Shown in pieces: positions 51,550 through 61,381 of a DNA stretch of 64,000 nucleotides (within the stretch, counting starts at the first letter, position 1; each line of letters starts with the position of its first letter). Under the pieces are notes generated by a model, which saw nothing but the letters and a program-made list of their open reading frames with translations, made no database searches and had not been told where the DNA came from. The stretch covers positions 2,860,930 to 2,924,929 of the forward strand of contig NZ_AP012544.1 in the NCBI RefSeq assembly GCF_000829055.1, in the 5' to 3' direction. Position numbers and translations under genes: made by a program. Origin of the DNA: Lacticaseibacillus casei DSM 20011 = JCM 1134 = ATCC 393. Its GTDB lineage: Bacteria; Bacillota; Bacilli; Lactobacillales; Lactobacillaceae.

Positions 51550-51805
51550 CAGAAAAAAGGCCCTGCCGAATCAATTTAATGATTCAGCAGGGCCGACAAT
51601 GTCGGGGTACCACCCTGGTTCGTTACTGTGTAACCTTAACGATGCCTGTTGACATCGAGACCGTCTAACGCAGGCCTAGTGCGTACCCGACTTGTCGCCG
51701 GATCCATTCCGCGGTCATTTTCACCAGACGCCTGCATCGATTTCCACCACCCATCGACTCGCTTAAGCTGCGTTTCTGACTACTCTCCGCTTCATGACGT
51801 TTCAT
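51550..51805 (-). ncRNA. T-box leader, methionine-type
   Basis: On the minus strand the leader carries the AGAGTAGT-type AG bulge region (about 51783), a specifier loop GTGAAAATGACC with ATG at 51716-51718, the conserved T-box AGGGTGGTACC (about 51607-51617) and a rho-independent terminator GGCCCTGCTGAATC / GATTCGGCAGGGCC followed by T6 (51552-51594). Uncharged tRNA-Met would stabilise the antiterminator and switch on the metQ-like operon. The specifier assignment is from position and codon and fits the genes downstream. Confidence 0.9.
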
Positions 51806-52026
51806 CATTTTATCAGTTATTTTTAAAGTTGAAAGCAGTTTATCTGCATCTGGGTTAAATGTCAACTGGTTTGTTTCGCAAGTTGTCCACGGGAACACGC
51901 CGCCGTTTATGCCAACTTTTTTCTGAAAACTGAATCTTTTTTATTTTTTGGTTGACTTCGCTTATCACAGCGCGTATGTTAACAATTATCACATAAGATG
52001 AGATTTACATGAGAGGAGTTTTGTCG

Positions 52027-53112
52027 ATGGAGCTGGAATTTGATTTACGCCCTGGAGCCAATCGGTTTGTCAGTGAGGCCGGCGCGCTCGCTTATTTGGA
52101 TACTATTTTGAAAGATTTCACCAAACCGGTCGTCATTACCGGCGAAAAGAGTTTTGCGGCGTTTGAAAAAGCCTATCCGGGCACACTGGACTTACCGGTT
52201 TGTCACTATGACGGATCGGCCAGTGACGAAAATGGCCATGCTTTGGCCGAAGCCATCGGTCAGGCGGATGCTGTCTTGGGAATCGGAGCCGGCCGCTTGA
52301 TCGACACGGCTAAGGTCGCCGCCGAAACGTTGGGTGCCGAACTGATTAGCATTCCGACGCTGGCCTCCAACTGTGCGCCGTTCACACCGTTAGCCGCGAT
52401 CTACCACGCACAGGGACATACGTTTAGTTACGTTGAGTATTTTAAAAAGTCGGCTTATATCACGTTGGTTGACTATAACTTACTACTCAGCACGCCGCAT
52501 GATTTCTTCGTTGCCGGGATTGGTGATACGCTGGCGAAGTGGTACGAAATGGACGGCATCACCCGCAACAAGGTTGACCAGCTGAATGCTTATGGTCAGC
52601 TAAGCCGTGCGTCTGCCAAAACCATTCAGGCAATTCTCTTCAAAAATGCCGAGCAAGCCTTAGCCGATTTGGATGCCGGTCGGGACACACCTGCCTTCGA
52701 AGCCGTTGCCGACACAATCATCGGCCTAGCCGGAGAAGTTGGCGGCTTCGGCGGCGTTGATGGCCGAGCAGCGGGCGCCCACGCCGTTCATAACGGCCTG
52801 TCCTACCTGCCGGAAACCCACGCGATTCTCCACGGCTCAAAAGTGGCTTACGGCATTTTGGTGCAACTCGCCACAACCGGGGATGACGATGAAATTCGCA
52901 GCCTGATGCCTTTTTATGAAAAAATCGGTCTGCCATTAAACCTCGAGGATCTGCACGTCACCGAAAATATTGGTCCGAAGATGCAGCAAGTAGCTGAATT
53001 TGCTGCCAAACCCGAGGAAACCTTTATTTTAATCGACAAGGATCTAACGCCGCAGCAGATTGTATCCGCTATGAAAAAAGTGGAACAAGTTACTAGCGAA
53101 GCTGCTGCTTAA
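52027..53112 (+). CDS. Iron-containing alcohol dehydrogenase family protein (GldA-like)
   Basis: The start is ATG at 52027 (MELEFDLRPGANRF) after AGAGGAG. The 361-residue protein has a nucleotide-binding region GIGAGRLIDTAKVAAETLG and the metal ligands of the GldA group: Asp in VAGIGDTLAKWYE, His in GAHAVHNGLSYL and His in AILHGSKVAYG. It resembles glycerol dehydrogenase and the YbdH (HcxA) hydroxycarboxylate dehydrogenases, so it oxidises or reduces a small alcohol or hydroxy acid using NAD(P). It stands alone with a terminator after it. The direction faces away from the T-box operon. Confidence 0.85.
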   Translation: MELEFDLRPGANRFVSEAGALAYLDTILKDFTKPVVITGEKSFAAFEKAYPGTLDLPVCHYDGSASDENGHALAEAIGQADAVLGIGAGRLIDTAKVAAETLGAELISIPTLASNCAPFTPLAAIYHAQGHTFSYVEYFKKSAYITLVDYNLLLSTPHDFFVAGIGDTLAKWYEMDGITRNKVDQLNAYGQLSRASAKTIQAILFKNAEQALADLDAGRDTPAFEAVADTIIGLAGEVGGFGGVDGRAAGAHAVHNGLSYLPETHAILHGSKVAYGILVQLATTGDDDEIRSLMPFYEKIGLPLNLEDLHVTENIGPKMQQVAEFAAKPEETFILIDKDLTPQQIVSAMKKVEQVTSEAAA

Positions 53113-53130
53113 CGAACTGGTTAGGAAAAG

Positions 53131-53176
53131 AATACGCCGCTACCCAACTTTATCGAGTTGAGTAACGGCGTATTTT
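53131..53176. terminator. Bidirectional intrinsic terminator
   Basis: AATACGCCG-CTAC-CCAACT and AGTTG-AGTAA-CGGCGTATT form a long hairpin with A and T tracts at both sides, between the dehydrogenase and the convergent ThrE genes. Confidence 0.85.
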
Positions 53177-53183
53177 GTCGAAC

Positions 53184-53672
53184 TCATGCCGATTTTCCGC
53201 CGCGTGATTTTGTCTGTGCTTCAGGCAGTTTGGCGATCAACCGAATCAAAAACGGGCGGATGGCTTTGAAAATAACCTCCGCGACCACAAATCCCACCGC
53301 CAGTGCCATCGCAATCAAAATAACATTATAGATCTGCTGCGCGGCACTGGCGGCTTTTCCCATGGTAAAACTGCGGGCACCCAGATAGGCGATCCCACCT
53401 GGCACCAGCGACACGAGGCTAGGTATGTAAATCGTATTCACCGGCACCCGATGGCGAATGGCAAAATAATTCCCTAACAACCCGATGATCACCGTTGCGG
53501 TAAAATTCGGCAGCACCAGACTGTGATCCTGCAAACTGATCAGCCAGTAAGCACACCAGGAAACACCGCCGGTAATGCCAGCCGGCAACAGCGCGCGCTT
53601 GGGAATATTGGTGATGACGCCAAAACCGATGCTCGATAAGATGCTGATAATAAATTCAACGAGTAACCGCAC
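53184..53672 (-). CDS. ThrE-family exporter subunit (YjjB-like)
   Basis: A 162-residue protein with four to five membrane helices, and the conserved ThrE_2 pattern: IPKRALLPAGITGGVSW, ATVIIGLLGNYFAIRHRVP, YIPSLVSLVPGGIAYLGAR. It is the smaller half of a two-protein threonine/serine exporter (YjjB with YjjP), which in other bacteria is one ThrE polypeptide, and which can also export succinate. It follows the larger half with one base between the frames, so they are co-translated. Role from family knowledge. Confidence 0.85.
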   Translation of the reverse strand: MRLLVEFIISILSSIGFGVITNIPKRALLPAGITGGVSWCAYWLISLQDHSLVLPNFTATVIIGLLGNYFAIRHRVPVNTIYIPSLVSLVPGGIAYLGARSFTMGKAASAAQQIYNVILIAMALAVGFVVAEVIFKAIRPFLIRLIAKLPEAQTKSRGGKSA

Positions 53673-53673
53673 G

Positions 53674-54438
53674 TTAACGCCCTCCTAGCACTTGGGTCAA
53701 GACAATCGCAATCACGACACCGGACCCGATTGCGCCGGCGACAAAAATGGCATCCACGGTACGGACAATGCCGCTGATAATCTGCCGAGATAGAATTTCA
53801 CGAATCGCGTTGGTAATCGCTACCCCTGGCACTAACGGCATCAGGGCACTGATAATAATATTACCGGCATTATCGCCCCAGCCAATATTCATGAGCAACT
53901 CCGCCAAAATCGCCACCACAAACGCCCCGGTCGCCTCTTTGAAATAAGGCGTTGTGGTGCGCCGACCGACAAATTCCGCCCCGAGATAACCAAAGATCCC
54001 GACAAAAAATGCCCAGGCCAGATCACCGTTCGTTGCTTTAAACAATAGCATCGGCGCCACCGAGACCCAGCCAGCACCAAGAATGCGCGCCCACCAGGGA
54101 AAATTGATGACCTCCCGATCAATCCGCGCCACATCACGTTTCAAAGCGTCAAACGTAATTTTGTGCGCAACGAACTCCCGCGAAAGCTGATTCAGCTCAT
54201 CGACCTTTTGCAGGTTGAACCCACCTAACGAGGACTTGATCAACCGCGTCCGGCTCTCATTTTCCAGACTGACAAACACCGCGGTGATCGTGGCATAACA
54301 GGCAACCCGTGCCCCGGCAGCATGCCCGATATATTCAACCGTCGTCTCGATGCGCGAAGTCTCCGCACCAGCATTAAGCAAAATCTCACCGACCTTGCCG
54401 CAAACTTCTAAAATTTCTTCTGTATCCGGTTGGCTCAT
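53674..54438 (-). CDS. ThrE-family exporter subunit (YjjP-like)
   Basis: A 254-residue protein: a soluble N-terminal region (residues 1-115, with LNAGAETSRIETTVEYIGHA typical of DUF1212/ThrE) and five membrane helices (about 118-140, 142-158, 168-188, 195-212 and 228-250), including NIIISALMPLVPGVAITNAIRE, in part. It is the large half of the YjjP/YjjB-type threonine/serine or dicarboxylate exporter. The ATG has a good site in AAGGAGCAAGACGC. It is the promoter-proximal gene of the pair. Confidence 0.87.
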   Translation of the reverse strand: MSQPDTEEILEVCGKVGEILLNAGAETSRIETTVEYIGHAAGARVACYATITAVFVSLENESRTRLIKSSLGGFNLQKVDELNQLSREFVAHKITFDALKRDVARIDREVINFPWWARILGAGWVSVAPMLLFKATNGDLAWAFFVGIFGYLGAEFVGRRTTTPYFKEATGAFVVAILAELLMNIGWGDNAGNIIISALMPLVPGVAITNAIREILSRQIISGIVRTVDAIFVAGAIGSGVVIAIVLTQVLGGR

Positions 54439-54581
54439 GCGTCTTGCTCCTTATCGCGTTGCGTTTTGCTAATTGTCGGCTTTTTTACCGCCAGTGGCAA
54501 GCAACCCGCCATAAAATAGTCATTTAAAAACAGCATATCGTGTTTAACGCAAATTTTCATCAGTTATCGCGCTTAACCAAT

Positions 54582-54617
54582 GAAAAAAAGCGCCCGCCGC
54601 AGCAGACACTTTTTCGG
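54582..54617 (-). terminator. Probable intrinsic terminator
   Basis: On the minus strand AGTGTCTGC, loop TGCG, and GCGGGCGCT pair with several G-U pairs, followed by T7. It ends the small membrane gene 54650-54856. Confidence 0.6.
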
Positions 54618-54649
54618 CCGTACGCTTATTGCATACATCAAAATTCACA

Positions 54650-54856
54650 TTAAGGTGTATTAACCCCAAAGAAAATAATAAATAACGATCCATAAACCAA
54701 TAAAATCATGGCACCGCCAATCAGTGTTGCCAGCAAACTTTTGAGCAACACGGAAAACTTGCTCTTCCATAGAATCGCAATCAGGGTCAATGCCAACATG
54801 CCAAAGATAAGCAATAGCAAAAAGATCAGTAGCAGCTGCGGCCAAAGAATATCCAT
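54650..54856 (-). CDS. Small two-helix membrane protein
   Basis: A 68-residue protein (MDILWPQLLLIFLLLL start) with two long hydrophobic helices (about 6-30 and 40-65) joined by WKSKFSVLLKS. The ATG is preceded by a GGTATACC-like stretch (GAGGTATACCGA), a moderate ribosome site. No family recognised. It is one of two small, separately placed membrane proteins in this stretch. Another frame of similar length (54660-54845) overlaps it but is less hydrophobic and less convincing. Confidence 0.55.
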   Translation of the reverse strand: MDILWPQLLLIFLLLLIFGMLALTLIAILWKSKFSVLLKSLLATLIGGAMILLVYGSLFIIFFGVNTP

Positions 54857-54982
54857 TCGGTATACCTCATGCTAATGTATCAGCCATTGATCGTGGTTGA
54901 TCATCGCTGACCGCTTTTAGAATATCAATATTTTTGCTTCAACACAAAGTCTATGCTTCAATCGCATGTTGGCGGATACCAC

Positions 54983-55204
54983 TTATGCCAGGACAAAAAA
55001 CAGAAAAATCAAGACCAGCGCAAGCAAGTAGCAACCCTGCACCACAAGCGCTCCCATCGTCCATCCCCGCATGGCTGCCAAGTCAGGTACTTTTTTCATC
55101 GTTGTCCATAAATAGATGGCCGGCAGAATGCCAAACACCGGTACCACAAACGCCAAAAACAACAGAAAAATGAACCACAACGACTGGATCAGGTTTTGCT
55201 TCAT
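54983..55204 (-). CDS. Small two-helix membrane protein
   Basis: A 73-residue protein: MKQNLIQSLWFIFLLFLAFVV starts the first helix (about 9-32), followed by a basic loop (TTMKKVPDLAAMRGW) and a second helix (about 48-72). AAAGGAGTTTTAACTT precedes the ATG, an excellent site. No family recognised; it resembles many uncharacterised small membrane proteins of lactobacilli. It appears monocistronic. Confidence 0.6.
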   Translation of the reverse strand: MKQNLIQSLWFIFLLFLAFVVPVFGILPAIYLWTTMKKVPDLAAMRGWTMGALVVQGCYLLALVLIFLFFVLA

Positions 55205-55390
55205 AAGTTAAAACTCCTTTATTGAGGGAGGGACGGTTTTATCTAAGGTCAGTTTTGAAGCAGCTACGGGTTAATGGTTCTTATCATAATATAAATTTAT
55301 TTATTTGAACAGTTTCAATCCATCAATTTCTTTACTCAATACCATCACGCGCATTCGCCGATTCCTAGCGACCTCGGTTCACGCTCATAT

Positions 55391-55433
55391 CAAAAAAGCC
55401 AGCGAACCTTTATTCAGGCCCTCTGGCTTCACT
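55391..55433 (-). terminator. Terminator of mnmG
   Basis: On the minus strand GAAGCCAG and CGCTGGCTTTTTT form a hairpin after the mnmG stop, with an inner GGGCCT/AGGTTC-type pairing. Confidence 0.75.
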
Positions 55434-55435
55434 GC

Positions 55436-57337
55436 TTATTGCGCTACTTTACTAATACGTCCCTGTTCGATATAAACCGACAAAATGGCCACATCGGCAG
55501 GATTAACCCCGCTAATTCGGCTGGCTTGGGCGATGGTTGCTGGTTGGATTTTAACCAGTTTCTGCCGCGCTTCCGTTGCTAAACCATTGATCGCATCGTA
55601 ATCAATGCGTGTCGGAATCTTTTTCCCTTCAAGCCGCTTCAACTTGGCAACGCTGGCTTCTTCCTTGGCAATGTAGCCGGCATACTTAATTTGAATTTCG
55701 ACTTGTTCGATCACCCGATGATCCAGTTCCGGATTATCAGGTAAAAATTGCGCCATGGTTTGATAATCAATTTCCGGCCGCTTCAGAAAATCGCTGGCGA
55801 GAACGCCATCTTTCAAGGACGCAAGTTGGTGGGCTTCAAGCCACGGGTTGACGTCCTTGGGCTTCAACCGCGTTGTCTCCAGTCGCTTCAATTCCGTCGT
55901 GATGGCCTGCCGTTTCGCCAAAAAGTCTGCGTACCGCTTATCACTAATTAAACCAAGCTCGTGACCCATTGGCGTGAGTCGCAAGTCAGCATTGTCGTGG
56001 CGCAACAACAGACGATACTCCGCGCGACTGGTCAGCAAGCGATAAGGTTCGTTCGTGCCTTTGGTGACCAGATCGTCAATCATGACGCCAATGTAAGCGT
56101 CGGACCGCTTCAAGGTGAACGGTCCTTTACCTTGAGCGCGGCGGGCCGCGTTGATGCCAGCCACGATTCCCTGGCCGGCCGCTTCTTCATAACCACTGGT
56201 ACCATTCATCTGGCCGGCGGTGTAAAGGTTCTCAACGATTTTGGTCTCCAACGTCGCCTTCAACTGCCACGGCTCAATCACATCATACTCAATCGCATAC
56301 CCTGGCCGCATAAGCTCGGCCTTTTCCAAGCCCTCCACACTGTGCAGCATTTTCAACTGAATTTCTTCCGGCATGGACGTGGAAAAGTCGCCGACATAAT
56401 ACTCGGAAGTGTCGCGGCCTTCAGGTTCCAAGAACAATTGATGCCGAGGCTTGTCCGCAAAGCGCACGATTTTATCTTCAATAGATGGGCAGTAACGCGG
56501 GCCAACGCCTTTAATGACGCCGGAAAACATCGGTGCGCGATCCAGATTTTCGCGGATGATTTGGTGGGTCGTTGCGTTGGTGTACGTCATCCAGCAGCTT
56601 AACTGATCTTTGAGATAGACTGAGTCGGGCGTGGTAAAGCTAAAATGATTCGGTGTCGTGTCGCCCGGTTGTTCTTCGGTTTTGCTGAAGTCAATCGTGT
56701 TGCCGTTGACCCGTGGCGGCGTGCCGGTTTTAAAGCGGCGTAATTTAAAGCCTAGATGTTCCAGGTTCTCTGACAACTTGATGCTTGGCAGACTGTTGTT
56801 AGGGCCGGAACTGTACATCAGCTCACCGATGATAATCTTGCCGCGGGAGCTAGTGCCAGCCGTGAGCACAACGCTTTTGGCCCGATAAATCGCACCGGTT
56901 GCGGCCACGATGCCAACTGCTTTGCCGTCTTCGACCAATACCTCAGTTGCCAAACCTTGGCGTAAATCCAGGTTAGGCGTGTCTTCGATGACGTGCTTCA
57001 TGCTGCGATGATAGGCAGCTTTATCCGCCTGCGCCCGCAATGCCCGCACAGCTGGACCCTTACCGGTGTTGAGCATCCGCATCTGAATATAGGTGCGGTC
57101 GATATTCTTGCCCATTTCACCGCCCAGTGCATCGATTTCGCGAACCACGATTCCCTTAGCCGGACCGCCGAGACTCGGATTACATGGCATGAACGCCAAC
57201 ATTTCCAGGCTAATCGTCAGCAACAATGTTTTTTGACCCATGCGCGCCGCAGCTAAGGCAGCTTCACAACCGGCATGGCCTGCGCCGACAACCACCACAT
57301 CATACTTGCCGGCTTCAAACTTCTTTACTTCTGGCAT
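55436..57337 (-). CDS. mnmG: tRNA uridine-5-carboxymethylaminomethyl modification enzyme, FAD-binding subunit
   Basis: The 633-residue protein begins with [23 protein letters not shown], the FAD dinucleotide loop, and has [25 protein letters not shown] with active-site Cys, [11 protein letters not shown] and [14 protein letters not shown]. It acts with MnmE to add carboxymethylaminomethyl (or a related group) to U34 of several tRNAs, using FAD, folate and NADH. It lies 40 bases downstream of mnmE on the same strand. Length normal. It is the far end of the conserved origin-side cluster. Confidence 0.97.
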   Translation of the reverse strand: MPEVKKFEAGKYDVVVVGAGHAGCEAALAAARMGQKTLLLTISLEMLAFMPCNPSLGGPAKGIVVREIDALGGEMGKNIDRTYIQMRMLNTGKGPAVRALRAQADKAAYHRSMKHVIEDTPNLDLRQGLATEVLVEDGKAVGIVAATGAIYRAKSVVLTAGTSSRGKIIIGELMYSSGPNNSLPSIKLSENLEHLGFKLRRFKTGTPPRVNGNTIDFSKTEEQPGDTTPNHFSFTTPDSVYLKDQLSCWMTYTNATTHQIIRENLDRAPMFSGVIKGVGPRYCPSIEDKIVRFADKPRHQLFLEPEGRDTSEYYVGDFSTSMPEEIQLKMLHSVEGLEKAELMRPGYAIEYDVIEPWQLKATLETKIVENLYTAGQMNGTSGYEEAAGQGIVAGINAARRAQGKGPFTLKRSDAYIGVMIDDLVTKGTNEPYRLLTSRAEYRLLLRHDNADLRLTPMGHELGLISDKRYADFLAKRQAITTELKRLETTRLKPKDVNPWLEAHQLASLKDGVLASDFLKRPEIDYQTMAQFLPDNPELDHRVIEQVEIQIKYAGYIAKEEASVAKLKRLEGKKIPTRIDYDAINGLATEARQKLVKIQPATIAQASRISGVNPADVAILSVYIEQGRISKVAQ

Positions 57338-57377
57338 CTGTTTTCCTCCACGAATCTGTTTCTCATCACATTAAAGG

Positions 57378-58766
57378 TTACTTACCTAAGCAAAATTGAC
57401 TGAATAACTGGGTAATCAATTCATCCGGGGCACTTTCACCGGTAATCTCCCCAAGTTTGTCCCACGCTGCGGTCATATCAATTTGCACCAAATCGATCGG
57501 CATCCCGGCATCGATACCGGCAATGACCGCGTCCAGACTTTTGCTAGCCTGGCGCAGTAAGCCGATTTGCCGAGCATTCGAGACCATAACGGTACCCTGA
57601 CTGTTTTCAATGCCGCCAAAGAAGAGTTTGGCGATCCGTTCATCAAGTTCGTCCATCCCATCACTGGTAGGAATGGCGGTTTTGATGACCTCATTGGGCT
57701 TTACTAATTGGTACAGCACATCTGTGTCGAGTTGCTTTGGTAAGTCTTGTTTATTCAGGACAATCATGCGTTTTTTGTCCGCGGTCGCCGCAATCAATTC
57801 GCGATCTTCGGCAGTCAGCGGTTGACTTTGGTCTAATACCAGTAAAATCAGATCCGCCTGCGTGATGGCTTGCCGCGAACGTTCGACGCCGATTTTTTCG
57901 ACTTTATCGGTGGTGTCATGAATGCCGGCAGTGTCGACCAACTTCAACGGAACACCGCGCACATTAACGTATTCCTCCAGCACATCCCGCGTGGTACCGG
58001 CAACATCGGTCACGATGGCCTTGTCCTCATGCAACATATGATTCAGCAACGAACTTTTACCCACATTCGGGCGACCGGCAATCGCTGTTGCAAGGCCTTC
58101 GCGTAGCACTTTTCCTTGGCTGGCTGTTGTCAGCAGCTGTTCGATGGCTTTTTTGACGGTTTGCGCTTTTTCAAGCAGCATTTTGGTCGTCATTTCGTCT
58201 GTATCATATTCGGGATAATCGATATTGACCTCGACCTGGGCTAACACTTCGAGGATCTCCTGCCGCAGCCGTTTAATTAATGTGTGCAGATTCCCATCGA
58301 GCTGATTAACGGCGACCTGCATGGCACGATCCGTTTTTGCCCGGATCAGATCCATGACTGACTCGGCTTCAGTGAGATCAATCCGGCCATTTAAAAAGGC
58401 CCGTTTGGTAAATTCGCCTGGCTCGGCCATGCGGGCACCTTCGCCAAGTAACAATTGCAAAATGCGATTCGTCGCAACAATCCCGCCGTGACAATTGATT
58501 TCAACCACGTCTTCGCGAGTAAACGTCTTTGGCGCCAACATCACACTCACCATCACTTCATCAATCAAGTCGCCAGTTTCCGGATCGACAATGTGGCCAT
58601 AGTGAATCGTATGACTTTTGACCTGCGTGAGATCTTTGCCTTTGAAGACTTTGTTGGCAGTTGTGACGGCGGTTTCGCCGCTGAGCCGGACAATGCTGAT
58701 CGCACCTTCGCCAGGCGGTGTCGAAATCGCTGCGATGGTGTCGTAAGCAGTGATAGATGTAGACAT
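57378..58766 (-). CDS. mnmE: tRNA modification GTPase
   Basis: The 462-residue protein has an N-terminal folate-binding domain ([31 protein letters not shown]), a helical domain and an inserted G domain: G1 [12 protein letters not shown]2 TTRDV, G3 DTAG, G4 NKQD. It ends with the invariant CLGK motif, whose Cys is needed in modification. It partners MnmG at tRNA U34. AAGGAGAGTC precedes the ATG. A gap of about 260 bases containing a hairpin separates it from jag. Confidence 0.97.
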   Translation of the reverse strand: MSTSITAYDTIAAISTPPGEGAISIVRLSGETAVTTANKVFKGKDLTQVKSHTIHYGHIVDPETGDLIDEVMVSVMLAPKTFTREDVVEINCHGGIVATNRILQLLLGEGARMAEPGEFTKRAFLNGRIDLTEAESVMDLIRAKTDRAMQVAVNQLDGNLHTLIKRLRQEILEVLAQVEVNIDYPEYDTDEMTTKMLLEKAQTVKKAIEQLLTTASQGKVLREGLATAIAGRPNVGKSSLLNHMLHEDKAIVTDVAGTTRDVLEEYVNVRGVPLKLVDTAGIHDTTDKVEKIGVERSRQAITQADLILLVLDQSQPLTAEDRELIAATADKKRMIVLNKQDLPKQLDTDVLYQLVKPNEVIKTAIPTSDGMDELDERIAKLFFGGIENSQGTVMVSNARQIGLLRQASKSLDAVIAGIDAGMPIDLVQIDMTAAWDKLGEITGESAPDELITQLFSQFCLGK

Positions 58767-58855
58767 AACGGAAGACTCTCCTTTTTTGATGGTTTGTGAG
58801 TTGGCTAGGTTTGGGATGGTTTGGAGGCATTGGTTGAAGCTATGGGTGGGTCGTT

Positions 58856-58966
58856 TTTTCCGCGGCTCTCCATAAAGCGCTCCTGCTCGCGCTCACTTCA
58901 CAAAAAAAGCGCCGAATCCAATCTCCGCCCTTGTTTGGGAGAGACTGGATAAAGCACTTTGACTAC
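58856..58966. repeat. Intergenic repeat and hairpin between jag and mnmE
   Basis: GCGGCTCTCCATAAAGCGCTC (58858-58878) is a degenerate relative of the direct repeat at 61258-61376. It is followed by a hairpin: ATCCAATCTCC (58917-58927) with GGGAGAGACTGGAT (58939-58952). Confidence 0.45.
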
Positions 58967-59025
58967 TTCATCGTTATTAAACTGTGACCATCATACTTAA
59001 ATCAACGCTGCTTGTCAAAAGTTAG

Positions 59026-59793
59026 TTACGGTCGTTTTGGTGTGACCACGACGTAGCGGCGGGGGTCGACGCCTTCAGAATGGGTGTCGACGTATTGATT
59101 GTCGGCTAGGGTCGTGTGAATGGCCTTGCGTTCGAATGATGGCATTGGATCTAAGTAGATCGCCTTGCCGGTTGCCAGAACCTCACGCGCGGTGCGTTCG
59201 GCTAAACGTGTAACGGTGGCTTGGCGGCGTTCGCGATAATCGCCAACATCCAACATAATCGTCCATTTGCTTTTGGCATAATGGTTGAATTCGGTCTGAG
59301 CTAAGTATTGAATGGCATTGATGATCTTGCCGTGTTTGCCGATTAACAGCCCTTCCTCATCGGTTTTGAGTTGGAAGGTAACCGTGTTGCCCTGACGTTC
59401 GCTGGTGACTTGCGTTTTGATTCCCATGCCGGTGGTGATATCTTCCAGATAGCTTTGCACCATCGCCAGCGCTGTTTGATTGTCGCGCTTTTTAGTGGTG
59501 ATATCGTTAAACGCACTGGCAATTTTCTTGCCGGCAGTGTCGGTTAATGCCACTGCAAGCTTGCCCGGCCTCGATTTGCCTGCAGGATCATGGTCGGTTT
59601 TCGGATCAGGCGCTGGATCGGCTGGTGGCTCCAATGGTTTTAGATTGACAATGGCCGGTTTACGCATGAAGCCCAGGAAGCCGTTCTTGTTTTCCTGAAC
59701 GACTTGAACGCTGACCGCATCACGTGGTAAGCCAAGTTGCTTCAGCCCGGTTTCGATGGCTTTTTGAATCGTACTGCCTTGAAAGGTTGGCAT
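59026..59793 (-). CDS. jag: RNA-binding protein Jag/KhpB (KH-R3H)
   Basis: The 255-residue protein has a Jag_N domain (residues 1-55, STIQKAIETGLKQLGL and NKNGFLGFMRKPA), a Pro/Lys linker, a KH domain (LKTDEEGLLIGKHGKIINAIQ, in part) and an R3H domain (YRERRQATVTRLAERTARE and PSFERKAIHTTLA). KhpB binds RNAs with KhpA and influences cell division and elongation in streptococci and lactobacilli. It is coded directly after yidC, as in most Firmicutes. Intact. Confidence 0.93.
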   Translation of the reverse strand: MPTFQGSTIQKAIETGLKQLGLPRDAVSVQVVQENKNGFLGFMRKPAIVNLKPLEPPADPAPDPKTDHDPAGKSRPGKLAVALTDTAGKKIASAFNDITTKKRDNQTALAMVQSYLEDITTGMGIKTQVTSERQGNTVTFQLKTDEEGLLIGKHGKIINAIQYLAQTEFNHYAKSKWTIMLDVGDYRERRQATVTRLAERTAREVLATGKAIYLDPMPSFERKAIHTTLADNQYVDTHSEGVDPRRYVVVTPKRP

Positions 59794-59810
59794 CTTGCTT
59801 CCTCCCGTTG

Positions 59811-60647
59811 TTATTTACGCCGTTTGGTCGCTTTCTTATACGCCTTTTTGAGTGCCCGTTCTTTTTCCTTTTCCGCCCGCGCTTTTTCTTCACGCTCGCG
59901 CCGAATCTTGAATGGGTTTTGAATCAGTAACTGCTGAACCATTGAAAAGGCGTTGGTAACAACCCAGTAAATGGCCAGCGCACTTGGTAAGGTTACTGAG
60001 AAAACAAAAATCATCAGCGGCGAAATGATCATCATAATCCAACTGCTTGCGTTGCGGGTTGGCTGAGCCATCATGGATAAAATGCTGGTGCCTAACGTAA
60101 ATAAAGTAGCCAGAATCTGCATCACCCACCATGGATCGGGTTTGGACAGGTTCATCCATAGGAACGTTCCGGATTGCAGCGATGTTGTTCGCAGAATCGC
60201 TTGATACAGCGCAATCAGAAATGGCATCTGAATCACGATTGGCAAACAGCCCATCACTGGATTGACGCCTGCAGAAGCATAAAGTTTCTGGGTTTCGTCA
60301 CGCAGCTTGGTCTGGGTTTCCGTGTCCTTAGAACTGTATTTTTGTTGCAGCTCTTTCATCTGCGGAGCGAGTTCCTGTTGCTTGGCCATACTCTTGATGG
60401 ACAGGTAGCTCAACGGGAAAATCAAAATCCGGATGATCAGGGTGAAGGCGATAATCCCGACACCGGGGTTGCCGCCAAACAGATTTGCCAGCCAGATAAC
60501 AAATTGGCCGGCCGTGTAAACCACATAACGATCCCAGAATCCGGTACTATGTTCTGACACTGGCGCCGTGCCACAGGCGGTCAGAATGAAAACCAGACTC
60601 AGCATGCTCACAATGACAAGCAGGCGTTTGATTTGACGATTTTTCAC
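59811..60647 (-). CDS. yidC: Membrane protein insertase YidC/OxaA (lipoprotein type)
   Basis: I place the start at GTG 60647 (VKNRQIKRLLVIVSML) after AAAGGATT. The 278-residue protein has a lipoprotein signal (LVFILTACGTAP) and five membrane helices with YidC motifs: FPLSYLSIKSMAKQQELAP, VNPVMGCLPIVIQMPFLIALYQ (in part), and a C-terminal basic tail (KKAYKKATKRRK) that binds ribosomes. YidC inserts membrane proteins alone or with Sec. It stands between rnpA and jag as in related genomes; it is the gene adjacent to the origin known as oxaA1/spoIIIJ. Confidence 0.95.
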   Translation of the reverse strand: MKNRQIKRLLVIVSMLSLVFILTACGTAPVSEHSTGFWDRYVVYTAGQFVIWLANLFGGNPGVGIIAFTLIIRILIFPLSYLSIKSMAKQQELAPQMKELQQKYSSKDTETQTKLRDETQKLYASAGVNPVMGCLPIVIQMPFLIALYQAILRTTSLQSGTFLWMNLSKPDPWWVMQILATLFTLGTSILSMMAQPTRNASSWIMMIISPLMIFVFSVTLPSALAIYWVVTNAFSMVQQLLIQNPFKIRREREEKARAEKEKERALKKAYKKATKRRK

Positions 60648-60676
60648 AAATAATCCTTTTCTTAACCTAAGCATGG

Positions 60677-61033
60677 TCAGATGACCTCGATATCTTCGTT
60701 CAGGATGCCCGCCAAGCGCATGACATGAATCAGGTTCTTCTTGGTCTCAGCCATATCAAGCTGGTTAGCGGACTTACGCGCAATGACCAGAAAATCGGTC
60801 TGCGGATCAATGTCGGGTTTTAACTCAAGCAAGCTTTGGCGAATATAGCGTTTAATCTGATTTCGCATCACGGCGGTGTGGCCGACTTTTTTGCCTACAG
60901 AGATCCCCACCCGAAAATGGGGTTGATCACGTTTCATGTGATAGATCACAAAATTGCGGTTGGCAACCGAATCGCCGTGGTCAAACACATTTTGAAATTC
61001 AGCTTCTTTTTTGATCCGATACGACTTGCGCAA
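60677..61033 (-). CDS. rnpA: Ribonuclease P protein component
   Basis: The 118-residue basic protein has the RNR motif region [20 protein letters not shown], along with [27 protein letters not shown] (in part). It assists the RNase P RNA in maturing tRNA 5' ends. In most Firmicutes it follows rpmH closely; here a 350-base region rich in repeats separates the two. Stop and start of yidC are 29 bases apart. Length normal. Confidence 0.95.
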   Translation of the reverse strand: MRKSYRIKKEAEFQNVFDHGDSVANRNFVIYHMKRDQPHFRVGISVGKKVGHTAVMRNQIKRYIRQSLLELKPDIDPQTDFLVIARKSANQLDMAETKKNLIHVMRLAGILNEDIEVI

Positions 61034-61381
61034 TGATGCTCCCTCACAATCTGGTTCTAAGTATACAAGACGATTTGATGTTTTCCTATATGTATCAGCA
61101 GGTGACTGCCGATTTTATATGATAAATGGGAAATTAGGCGATGAACAAAATGAACGGCAACGACCAACAATCGGGTCATTGCCGTTCATTGGATGGCTGG
61201 TGGGGTTTGGTTTCGGGGGGCGTTGCAGTTAAGATCGGCGGCTCCCTTAATTGGGAATGGCCGAGGCTCTCCGAAACGCGCTCACAGGCCCAGAAGCCTG
61301 CGTGTAAGGACCTTGGTCGCAATGGCAAAGACCGCCATCACGGTTCGCTGGCCGAGAACTCTCCGAAACGCGCTCAGTGGC
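61034..61381. repeat. Expanded rnpA-rpmH gap with hairpin and direct repeat
   Basis: A 16-base stem ATGAACGGCAACGACC (61150-61165) pairs with GGGTCATTGCCGTTCAT (61173-61189, one extra base). TGGCCGAG plus CTCTCCGAAACGCGCTCA appears twice, at about 61258-61284 and 61349-61376. No gene is seen. Such a gap is usually about 100 bases or less. Confidence 0.6.

Noticed and set aside
54660..54845. Alternative 61-codon frame over the small membrane gene at 54650-54856
   Set aside because: Its product is less coherent and it lacks a start site as good as that of the overlapping two-helix protein.
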